35,995 bases of DNA from Candidatus Parcubacteria bacterium. GTDB taxonomy: Bacteria; Patescibacteriota; Patescibacteriia; UBA1558; GWA2-36-10. A program made the translations under genes and the position numbers. Below are positions 30,101 through 35,995 of the stretch, one piece after another; position 1 is the first letter of the stretch; each line of letters begins with the position of its first letter. A model generated the notes under the pieces. It had not been told where the DNA came from and made no database searches. It saw only the letters and a list, made by a program, of their open reading frames with translations. The DNA lies in the NCBI GenBank assembly GCA_002869235.1, contig PKTI01000049.1, positions 1,937-37,931 on the forward strand, in the 5' to 3' direction.

Positions 30101-30131
30101 AAAAAGCCCCCGCAATGCGGGAGCTTTTTTT
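30101..30131. terminator. Bidirectional terminator between the PP2C-like gene and rplL
   Basis: A-run, AGCCCCCGC, loop AAT, GCGGGAGCT with one mismatch, T-run. Its core matches the terminator at 16321-16345. Confidence 0.88.
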
Positions 30132-30144
30132 GGTTGTGAAAAAT

Positions 30145-30564
30145 TTATTTTAGACCTACAGTACCGCCAGCTTCTTCGATCTTTTTCTTGATCTCTTCAG
30201 CTTCTTCTTTGGAAGCACCTTCTTTTACCATGGTTGGAACGCTATCGGTCATATCTTTAGCTTCTTTAAGGCCCAATTGAGTGACCTCACGGATAACCTT
30301 GATAACACCAATTTTGTTGTCACCAGCATTTGTAAGTTCTACGTTGAAGCTTGATTTTTCTTCAGCAGCTTCACCAGCGTCACCACCAGCTGGAGCAGCA
30401 GCCATAGCTACTGGAGCAGCAGCGCTAACACCAAACTTATCTTCCAAGATAGAAACCAATTCTGACAAGTCAAGGACTGACATTTTTTCAATTTCCTCAA
30501 CAATGCTCTTGAATTTGGCAGGAACTTCTACGTCCTTTTTTTCGTCTTTTTTTTCTTCTGACAT
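30145..30564 (-). CDS. rplL: 50S ribosomal protein L7/L12
   Basis: 139 aa (typical 120-130). Stalk protein that binds translation factors. N-terminal dimer and L10-binding part ([29 protein letters not shown]), Ala/Gly/Pro hinge ([21 protein letters not shown]), then the conserved C-terminal domain ([67 protein letters not shown]) with the factor-binding helices. An acidic Lys/Glu N-terminal extension ([14 protein letters not shown]) explains the extra length. It lies 39 nt downstream of rplJ under the same leader. Confidence 0.97.
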   Translation of the reverse strand: MSEEKKDEKKDVEVPAKFKSIVEEIEKMSVLDLSELVSILEDKFGVSAAAPVAMAAAPAGGDAGEAAEEKSSFNVELTNAGDNKIGVIKVIREVTQLGLKEAKDMTDSVPTMVKEGASKEEAEEIKKKIEEAGGTVGLK

Positions 30565-30603
30565 AATATTTATTGATTATTATTTATTAATTAAAAATAT
30601 ATA

Positions 30604-31125
30604 TTAACTTTTTTTGTCTTTGATAGCACTAAGTACTCCTACAAAATTTCTAGGAACACCACTAAGCACTCCAACCATACCAGACAAAGGACTATTGATT
30701 GAGCCAACCAATTTGGCCAACAATTCTTCTTTGCTTGGTAAGGTGGCCAATCTCTTGACCATATCTGGCATGATAAAACTACCTTCCAAAACACCACCTG
30801 ACAATTCAATGGCTTGATTGCTTTTGGCAAATTTATTTACAATATTAGCTCCAGCAACTTCGTCTTCATAAGAAAATGTAAGTCCAACTGATCCAGTCAA
30901 ATCATTTACTTGATTTTCACCTTCAATATCCTTAGTGACTTTTTTGAGTAAAGTCTTTTTGGTAACCATGTATTCGGCACCATTTTTTCTCAACTCCTGT
31001 CTCAACTCCTCTATGACCTGGACAGTGGCTCCGTTGTCAGAACTAAACACTACTGACTTACTTTTGCCTAGCTTGTCTTTTAAAGTTTCTAAAATTTGTT
31101 TCTTTTGTTCCTTGGTTTTAGGCAT
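30604..31125 (-). CDS. rplJ: 50S ribosomal protein L10
   Basis: 173 aa, the usual size. L10 anchors the L7/L12 stalk to 23S rRNA. The N-terminal domain has KEQKKQILETLKDKLGKSKSVVFSS and LRQELRKNGAEYMVTKKTLLKKV, the conserved RNA-binding segment. The central GSVGLTFSYEDEVAGANIVNKFAK and the C-terminal helix (NFVGVLSAIKDKK) for L12 binding follow. First gene of the rplJ-rplL operon. Its 5' leader (31126-31266) carries competing hairpins that look like an autoregulatory attenuator. No SD is seen at ATG 31125. Confidence 0.96.
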   Translation of the reverse strand: MPKTKEQKKQILETLKDKLGKSKSVVFSSDNGATVQVIEELRQELRKNGAEYMVTKKTLLKKVTKDIEGENQVNDLTGSVGLTFSYEDEVAGANIVNKFAKSNQAIELSGGVLEGSFIMPDMVKRLATLPSKEELLAKLVGSINSPLSGMVGVLSGVPRNFVGVLSAIKDKKS

Positions 31126-31143
31126 ATATTTGTTGATTTAAAC

Positions 31144-31252
31144 AAAAAATCTGCGAATTAGGCCGCAGACTACAAAATAAAAGCTCAGTTTTATTACCTC
31201 GGTAGGACTTATATTTGGCCAATTTTGGCCAAAAACCCACTGTCTGCGGTGA
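31144..31252 (-). promoter_or_regulatory. L10 leader with terminator/antiterminator switch
   Basis: Minus strand: GTCTGCGG (31163-31170) can pair with CCGCAGAC (31242-31249), closing a long structure that contains CCTACCGAGGTAA and a TTGGCC palindrome. Alternatively part of the same strand pairs with a downstream segment, TCTGCG/CGCAGA (31150-31155 with 31164-31169), and is followed by six T: an intrinsic terminator. The two folds exclude each other, as in known L10(L12)4 leaders. Confidence 0.8.
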
Positions 31253-31272
31253 AATATTTAATTTATGTAAAT

Positions 31273-31301
31273 ATTTTATACTAAAAACCTAAATTTGTCA
31301 A
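31273..31301 (-). promoter_or_regulatory. Promoter of rplJ-rplL
   Basis: Minus strand: TTGACA (31296-31301), 17 nt, TAAAAT (31273-31278). The -35 box overlaps the stop codon of the upstream pilin/FISUMP gene. Confidence 0.82.
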
Positions 31302-32422
31302 CTATCTCTAATGCAACGCACAGCGTGTCCACGCGCTCTGGTTACATTAAAAGAAGAACTAACCCCAGAAGAAGAAAAATAAACAGAAGAACTATTGGAT
31401 CCAGAAACAGTACTTGACCAATAATAACCCCAACTACCCTGCAAACTAAGTCCTCCATTGTCATCATGACGACGGCCAGAAACTACTAATTTTAAAGATG
31501 AATTATAAGCTGTAACTGAATTAGTAATTCCCTCAGCACTGATGAGACCTGCCCATTCTCCACCACCACCTCCAGTTGGTAATCGCCAACCATTAGGACA
31601 AGGATTATTGGTACCATTTTCACCCTGCCATAAACTACTACTTTGCGGACTACGCCAATCATTTGGCGAAGAGGCCGCTGTAATAAAATCTCCGTGTCCT
31701 GGAGTATCAGAAGCACTCAAAGTGGCGGTATTATCGCTAGTAGTAAGTTGGTGACCATCTGCATATCTACCCCATTGATAAAGATCTCCATATGCCTGAG
31801 AATCATTGTAGGCTATAGCCGCTCTAGTAGCACCTAAATTTCTATCCATCCAACAGTTACCATCTGCCGCCAAAATAGAACCATATATGTTATCATCTCT
31901 CGGATCCACTAGATCACTTCCACATGACCATCCAGGAGTAGTTGATTTTACAAACGGCACATCATTTGTATCATAACTTTCACAAGCACCAAAAGATAAA
32001 ATACCACCAGTACTAACACTAATATAATAACCCGTATCACCGTCATTATCCTTAGCTGGATCTACCGGCAACTCGGGCAAATACTTACCTATAAAATCCT
32101 CATCGTCTACAACTGCACAATCTGCTGTTTCTCCATCACAGCTTAATTCTGCAGCACTTGAACACAAAACTACCTTACTATCTGTAGTTAGAGTTCCTAT
32201 ACTAAAATCACTGGGTAAAATAGCGTTTTCAGAGGTATATTTTTCTACTGCACTAGCTATTGCTCTCAAATCTAGCCATCTTTGAGCGTCTCTAGACTCG
32301 CCTATTCTCTTGGCTGGATTGATAATAACAAAAACTGCCACAGCCAACAAAGCTATTATGGCAATCACTATAATCAATTCTATTATTGTAAAACCAGTAT
32401 TATTTTTATACTTCGATTTCAT
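31298..32422 (-). CDS. Pilin-like protein with C-terminal FISUMP domain
   Basis: 374 aa from ATG 32422 (a TTG 9 nt upstream is possible). The N-terminus is a prepilin signal (MKSKYKNNTG, then FTIIELIIVIAIIALLAVAVFVIIN) with the pilin helix (SRDAQRWLDLRAIASAVEKY). Residues about 180-374 match the Fibrobacter succinogenes major paralogous (FISUMP) domain: CWMDRNLGATRAA, YQWGRYADGHQ, NPCPNGWRLPTGGG, EWAGL, YYWSST and a final RGHAVRCIRDS. This fold is C-type-lectin-like and is exposed on the cell surface. It starts 11 nt after mltG. The last 40 residues are unusually Ser-rich, with mostly NNT codons. A surface adhesin or minor pilin tip is likely. Confidence 0.85.
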   Translation of the reverse strand: MKSKYKNNTGFTIIELIIVIAIIALLAVAVFVIINPAKRIGESRDAQRWLDLRAIASAVEKYTSENAILPSDFSIGTLTTDSKVVLCSSAAELSCDGETADCAVVDDEDFIGKYLPELPVDPAKDNDGDTGYYISVSTGGILSFGACESYDTNDVPFVKSTTPGWSCGSDLVDPRDDNIYGSILAADGNCWMDRNLGATRAAIAYNDSQAYGDLYQWGRYADGHQLTTSDNTATLSASDTPGHGDFITAASSPNDWRSPQSSSLWQGENGTNNPCPNGWRLPTGGGGGEWAGLISAEGITNSVTAYNSSLKLVVSGRRHDDNGGLSLQGSWGYYWSSTVSGSNSSSVYFSSSGVSSSFNVTRARGHAVRCIRDS

Positions 32423-32433
32423 TGAAAGCAAAA

Positions 32434-33426
32434 CTATTTAAGATATTTTTGTTTATTAGCTACATGTTCATCATGATCCACACTATAGATCACATCCCCT
32501 TCTGGAGTAGTCAAAAAATAATAATAATCATTTGAAGTAGGATAAAGTACAGCTTCTATACTATCAATTCCTGGGCTAGCAATCGGCCCTGGAGGCAAAC
32601 CTCGATATTTATAAGTGTTGTAAGGTGAATCAACCTGCAAATCATCAAGTGATGGTGTGGGGTCCTTTTTGCCAGTAATAAAATTGATAGTTGCGTCTGA
32701 CTGTAGACCTATGCCAGCGTCAATACGCTTGAGAAAAACATCAGCTATCATTTTTTTGTCAGTAGAAACTGGTACTTCACGTTCAATGATAGAAGCCAGG
32801 GTCACTACTTCAAAAATACTCTTACCTTGTTTTTCTATTTCCTGACGCAACTCGTCGGTCAATTTTTTGTCAAAATTGTTGAGACATTTGCCAACAAAAA
32901 TCTCCAAAGTAGTACTATCATCTACAAAGTATGTATCCGGAAATATATAACCTTCCAAACTAGCATTGTCTGGCGCATCTTCTAAAAAATCATAGTTACT
33001 CTGCCAATCACTTTTTTTGGAGGTAATTTCCAAAAATTCTTCCTCAGAATAACCCGCCTTAGCCACTGCTTCGGCCATAAATGGCCTAGACCAACCCTCA
33101 AGCAAGGTAATAGCCTGCTGAGAGCTCTCAGAGCCTATCATAAACATATTGGCCAAGCGACGTATAGAGATATCCCCCGGAACATCATAAACTCCCGCTT
33201 GCATCTTATCTTCGGATTTTTTGAGCCAAAGCCAAGTTTCAAATACAAACTTACTCTTGATAATATCTGCTTCATCTAGATTGTTACTTATCTCATTTAC
33301 TCCCTGACCACTCTTTATCACAAAAGTTTTTGCTTCTTCACTGTCATTGCTAGAAGTCAGAGTAAATAAAAACCAAAAACCGACAATAAACGCCAAGACA
33401 AAAAAGATTTTTATAATTTTTATCAT
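32434..33426 (-). CDS. mltG: Endolytic murein transglycosylase MltG (YceG)
   Basis: 330 aa. Cleaves nascent glycan strands at the membrane and so sets chain length. N-terminal TM anchor (about 3-22, IIKIFFVLAFIVGFWFLFTL), a LysM-like stretch (FVIKSGQGVNEISNNLDEADII), then the catalytic domain: LEGYIFPDTYFV, LASIIERE with the catalytic Glu215, LQSDATINF, SPYNTYKYRGLPPGPIASPG and the end YYYFLTTPEGDVIYSVDHDEH. All conserved YceG motifs are present. Overlaps manC by 4 nt, and uppP lies upstream, forming an envelope operon. Confidence 0.96.
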   Translation of the reverse strand: MIKIIKIFFVLAFIVGFWFLFTLTSSNDSEEAKTFVIKSGQGVNEISNNLDEADIIKSKFVFETWLWLKKSEDKMQAGVYDVPGDISIRRLANMFMIGSESSQQAITLLEGWSRPFMAEAVAKAGYSEEEFLEITSKKSDWQSNYDFLEDAPDNASLEGYIFPDTYFVDDSTTLEIFVGKCLNNFDKKLTDELRQEIEKQGKSIFEVVTLASIIEREVPVSTDKKMIADVFLKRIDAGIGLQSDATINFITGKKDPTPSLDDLQVDSPYNTYKYRGLPPGPIASPGIDSIEAVLYPTSNDYYYFLTTPEGDVIYSVDHDEHVANKQKYLK

Positions 33427-34487
33427 AGATATTTTTTTAAATTTTTGTCAGACTCTATCTTTTTGAGCAAAGATTTGAGATCTTGAGCCCTATCAGCTGG
33501 ACACATGAATATTGCCTCTTCTGTTTCTACCATGATCATATCCTCTACTCCAACCGTGGCTATTAATTTGTTATTAAAACTGTACAACAAATTATTCTTA
33601 CTATCAAGACCGGCATAATGGCTGTTTAAAATATTCTTTTTTTTGCCCTCCAAAAACAATACATCTCTGACACTACGCCAATTGCCTACATCAGCCCAAT
33701 CCAAATGAATTGGTAGGACCAGTATCTCAGGTAATTTTTCCAAAAGACCATAATCTATAGACAAGCCTTTACTGGCTTTGTTAAATTCTCTAGCAATTTG
33801 CGCCTGTGATTTGGCAGTTTTTATATTCATCAAAATCTTGTAAAGATCAGGTAGGTATTCTTTGTACCAAGACAGCAATTGATCTGCCCTAAATACAAAA
33901 ACTCCAGAATTCCAAAAATACTTTCCAGATTTGATGTACCTATTAGCAGTTGCTTTGTTTGGTTTTTCGGTAAAAGCATCTACCTTAAAAAATCCTTTGA
34001 CTTTGTAAGAACCGCCTCTCTTGATATAACCATAACCAGTTTCTGGATAGCTAGGTTTGACTCCCAAAAGTATCATTTGGTCAGGATTTTTTTTGAGTAG
34101 CTTAGCAGCTTTTTTGAGCTCAGCTACATATTGCCTGCTTTGCTTGACATAAGCATCACTACTGAGAGTAATAATGACTGCATCTGGATCTTTGGCCAAG
34201 AGTTTTACTGCTGAAAAACCAATAGCCATAGCTGTACCCCGAGGAGATGGTTCTATCAACAAATTTTTCTTGGGTATAGATATTTGCTTGCTGACATAAT
34301 CAGTCAAATTTTTGCTAGCAATCAAATGAATGTTTTTTTTGTCAAAACCAATCAAAATACGACTATAGGTACTTTGAAGTAGTGTTTGGTCTCCCAAAAG
34401 AGCTTTGAATTGTTTGGGACGATGTCTAGTAGAAACTGGCCACAAGCGAGTTCCAGAGCCTCCGGCCAATATGAGCGGGTAGATCAT
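33423..34487 (-). CDS. manC: Mannose-1-phosphate guanylyltransferase
   Basis: 354-aa sugar nucleotidyltransferase that makes GDP-mannose for surface glycans. The N-terminal nucleotide site reads LILAGGSGTRLWPVSTRHRPKQF (about 6-28), with the conserved GGxGTRLWP and PKQF. LIEPSPRGTAMAIGFSAV, ETGYGYIKRG, FTEKP and YFWNSGVFVFRA follow as in ManC/GMP proteins, then SIDYGLLEK and LDWADVGNW. It lacks the C-terminal isomerase domain of bifunctional enzymes. Overlaps uppP and mltG by 4 nt on each side. Confidence 0.93.
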   Translation of the reverse strand: MIYPLILAGGSGTRLWPVSTRHRPKQFKALLGDQTLLQSTYSRILIGFDKKNIHLIASKNLTDYVSKQISIPKKNLLIEPSPRGTAMAIGFSAVKLLAKDPDAVIITLSSDAYVKQSRQYVAELKKAAKLLKKNPDQMILLGVKPSYPETGYGYIKRGGSYKVKGFFKVDAFTEKPNKATANRYIKSGKYFWNSGVFVFRADQLLSWYKEYLPDLYKILMNIKTAKSQAQIAREFNKASKGLSIDYGLLEKLPEILVLPIHLDWADVGNWRSVRDVLFLEGKKKNILNSHYAGLDSKNNLLYSFNNKLIATVGVEDMIMVETEEAIFMCPADRAQDLKSLLKKIESDKNLKKYL

Positions 34488-35236
34488 AACAAAAATTTAA
34501 TAATAAGTGACAAAGCTAAAGTATAGATAAAAAACAAATAAAATTTATTGCGTTGCATGACAAACTTGAGAAGTGACAAAGCTAGATAACTCACCAATGC
34601 TGTCACTACAAAGGCCAGCAAATACACCCAGCTAAAACTCAAATCTCCTACTGTCAAAATAAATGAACCAAATATAGCTGGAATGGCTACCAAAAAAGCA
34701 TAATCAAAAGCTTGTTCTTTTTTTATCCTCATAGCCAAGGCTATAGCAATGACTGTACCTGAACGTGACAAACCTGGCAAAACAGCAAATCCTTGGGCCA
34801 AGCCCAATGCTACAGCGTGCCACCAAGTAATTTCTTTTTTGCTAACTACAAAACGAGTAGAAAAAACCAAGGCTGTAGTAATAAGAAGCCAATCAGCCAC
34901 TGCTCCTGGAGTCCTACAATAATCTATTTTTGGATAAAGTATCAAGGCTATAGCTACAGTAAAAACACTACTTAGAGCTATATACCACAACCAATGTTTG
35001 CGGGGATTATCCTTGCCTTGTTTGGTCAATCCTAATTTTACAATTTCTACAATTTCTTTTCTAAAGAAAAATAAAATAACCACCAAACTGGCTATATGCA
35101 AAAATACATCAAAACTAAGATTGGCCTCTACTTGTAGCCAACTTTCAAATAAAACTAGATGACCGGAGCTAGAAATTGGCAACCATTCACTGATACCTTG
35201 AACTATGCTCAAAAATACGCTCTCTAAAATATTCAT
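34484..35236 (-). CDS. uppP: Undecaprenyl-diphosphatase
   Basis: 250-aa integral membrane enzyme (BacA) that recycles undecaprenyl pyrophosphate, the lipid carrier for wall synthesis. The two signature loops are clear: VQGISEWLPISSSGHLVLFE (about 13-32) with the catalytic Glu and the SSSGH motif, and LPGLSRSGTVIAIAL (about 150-164) with the PGxSRSGxT signature. About seven hydrophobic helices. First gene of uppP-manC-mltG-pilin; divergent from the PAP2-like gene at 35290. Confidence 0.95.
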   Translation of the reverse strand: MNILESVFLSIVQGISEWLPISSSGHLVLFESWLQVEANLSFDVFLHIASLVVILFFFRKEIVEIVKLGLTKQGKDNPRKHWLWYIALSSVFTVAIALILYPKIDYCRTPGAVADWLLITTALVFSTRFVVSKKEITWWHAVALGLAQGFAVLPGLSRSGTVIAIALAMRIKKEQAFDYAFLVAIPAIFGSFILTVGDLSFSWVYLLAFVVTALVSYLALSLLKFVMQRNKFYLFFIYTLALSLIIKFLL

Positions 35237-35267
35237 TGTCTTTTAACTATTTTTTGCTATACTTAGT

Positions 35268-35273
35268 GTATAA
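35268..35273 (+). promoter_or_regulatory. -10 box of the divergent PAP2 gene
   Basis: TATAAT preceded by GTG (extended -10 type), about 16 nt before ATG 35290; no convincing -35 box. Confidence 0.5.
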
Positions 35274-35289
35274 TTATTATTTTTTATAT

Positions 35290-35721
35290 ATGGAATACAA
35301 ATTGTTTGCTATACCTATAATAGTTATGCTGCTCAATCAAGTGATCAAAGTAGCAGTAGAAGCTATGCGAGGCAACTGGACTTGGATGTCTGTTTTTAGT
35401 TACGGAGGCATGCCCTCATCACACTCTGCTATAGTAGTTTCTTTGGCCACTGTTATGTGGCATTATCAGGGTATAGAATCACCAGCTTTTGCTATTACTG
35501 TCATCTTGGCTCTTTTGACTATGCGTGACGCCACTGGTATCCGCTGGCACCTAGGCAATCAAGGTAAGGCTATCAATCGATTGATAAAAGAGCTTCCCGA
35601 CCAAAAAGAATATAGTTTTCCTGTTTTGGGCGAAAGATTTGGCCACAAAACTATAGAAGTAATTGTTGGTCTGTTTGTTGGTTTGATATTGACCGGTATT
35701 ATTATCCAAGCTTGGGGCTAA
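35290..35721 (+). CDS. Divergent PAP2 family protein (DUF212/YuiD-like)
   Basis: 143-aa membrane protein. I start at ATG 35290 (MEYKLFAIPIIVMLLNQVIK), which sits after the -10 box; the longer frame from 35236 would begin upstream of the promoter. The family signature is clear: GGMPSSHSAIVVSLATVM (about 38-55, the phosphatase-like PSSHS motif), then MRDATGIRWHLGNQGKAIN and FGHKTIEVIVGLFVGLILTG. It is related to acid phosphatase/vanadium haloperoxidase enzymes but shorter. The neighbour uppP has a similar substrate class, so a lipid-phosphate role is plausible. No SD. Confidence 0.9.
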   Translation: MEYKLFAIPIIVMLLNQVIKVAVEAMRGNWTWMSVFSYGGMPSSHSAIVVSLATVMWHYQGIESPAFAITVILALLTMRDATGIRWHLGNQGKAINRLIKELPDQKEYSFPVLGERFGHKTIEVIVGLFVGLILTGIIIQAWG

Positions 35722-35734
35722 ACAATTTTTAACT

Positions 35735-35995
35735 TTATATCAATGAACTACCAGTCATCTCTGGTGGTTTTTTTATTCCCATTATCTTCAAAACAGTAGG
35801 AGAAATGTCAGCCAAAACACCAACTGGTGTTACATGACTCAAGTCTGTACCGGTTGTACCTGCCAACACACTTTTACCAGCATAATCTTTTCCTATTATA
35901 AAAAGAGGTACTGGCGCATTGGAATGTTCTTTGTTTATCTCGCCTGTCTGCAAATCATAAAGATTTTCTACATTACCGTGATCAGCTGTGATCAA
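35735..35995 (-). CDS. gpmI: 2,3-bisphosphoglycerate-independent phosphoglycerate mutase, C-terminal part
   Basis: The 3' 87 codons of a gene that continues past the window edge. The peptide begins with ITADHGNVENL, carrying the conserved Asp and His of the metal site of the alkaline-phosphatase-like domain, followed by EHSNAPVPLFI (a second metal-binding His) and the end LADISPTVLKIMGIKKPPEMTGSSLI, the standard GpmI terminus. The enzyme interconverts 3- and 2-phosphoglycerate in glycolysis. It converges with the divergent PAP2 gene; the terminator of that gene falls inside this coding end. Confidence 0.95.
   Translation of the reverse strand: MITADHGNVENLYDLQTGEINKEHSNAPVPLFIIGKDYAGKSVLAGTTGTDLSHVTPVGVLADISPTVLKIMGIKKPPEMTGSSLI
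35750..35774 (+). terminator. Terminator of the PAP2-like gene within gpmI 3' end
   Basis: ACCAG (35750-35754), loop, CTGGT (35761-35765), GG, then a T-run. It overlaps the last codons of the convergent gpmI. Confidence 0.55.

Noticed and set aside
1-35995. CRISPR array, known anti-phage system, transposase or integrase
   Set aside because: I found no regularly spaced repeats and no gene with transposase, integrase or Cas motifs on either strand.

Overview
The window is an AT-rich bacterial chromosome segment, most likely from a Candidate Phyla Radiation (Patescibacteria, Parcubacteria-like) organism. This assignment is inference. It rests on compact genes with short or overlapping junctions, very few Shine-Dalgarno (SD) sequences on native genes, small membrane-anchored proteins of unknown function, type IV pilin-like proteins, a FISUMP-domain protein and a small GIY-YIG nuclease beside a tRNA. 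There is no rRNA and no marker that settles the lineage.

Layout. 1-2000: the asnS 3' part (-) and two small orphan genes (1419-1622 +, 1709-1936 -), each with its own promoter, strong SD and terminator. 2019-6823: an RND efflux pump and its adaptor (-). 6958-8980: a divergent ECF sigma factor with a membrane partner. 9017-11051: an ABC exporter, tRNA-Asn and a candidate small RNA with its own promoter and terminator (-). 11088-14232: a Nudix hydrolase and a P-type cation ATPase (-), divergent from argS (14310-16127 +). 16132-18942: tRNA-Lys, dnaB split by an in-frame TAA, ybaB and recR. 18965-19282: rplU (-). 19377-20287: a compositionally alien GC-rich gene unit (+). 20295-20722: tRNA-Glu preceded by a GIY-YIG nuclease gene bounded by direct repeats of the tRNA 5' end. 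20770-25611: the division and wall cluster mraZ-rsmH-ftsL-pbp-murF (-), with DnaA-box-like and MraZ-box-like sites at its promoter. 25800-27896: a wHTH regulator, a Cys-rich membrane protein, a pilin and a TsaB-like protein (-). 27971-30097: a PP2C-like/propeller membrane protein (+). 30145-31301: rplL and rplJ with an attenuator leader (-). 31298-35236: uppP-manC-mltG and a pilin/FISUMP fusion (-). 35290-35721: a divergent PAP2 protein (+). 35735-end: the 3' part of gpmI (-).

How it works together. Most genes serve translation (asnS, argS, three tRNAs, rplU, rplJL), replication and repair (dnaB, recR, ybaB) and envelope growth (mraZ cluster, uppP, manC, mltG). The accessory interest lies in four places: the tRNA-Glu/GIY-YIG element, whose open reading frame terminates inside the tRNA; the self-contained orphan units with strong SDs in a genome that otherwise seems not to use SDs; the interrupted dnaB; and several structured leaders (rplJ attenuator, 5' hairpin of the GC-rich gene, recR start-codon hairpin, RNA upstream of tRNA-Asn). 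No intergenic stretch exceeds about 300 bases; the longest (19283-19552) holds two divergent promoters and a structured leader.
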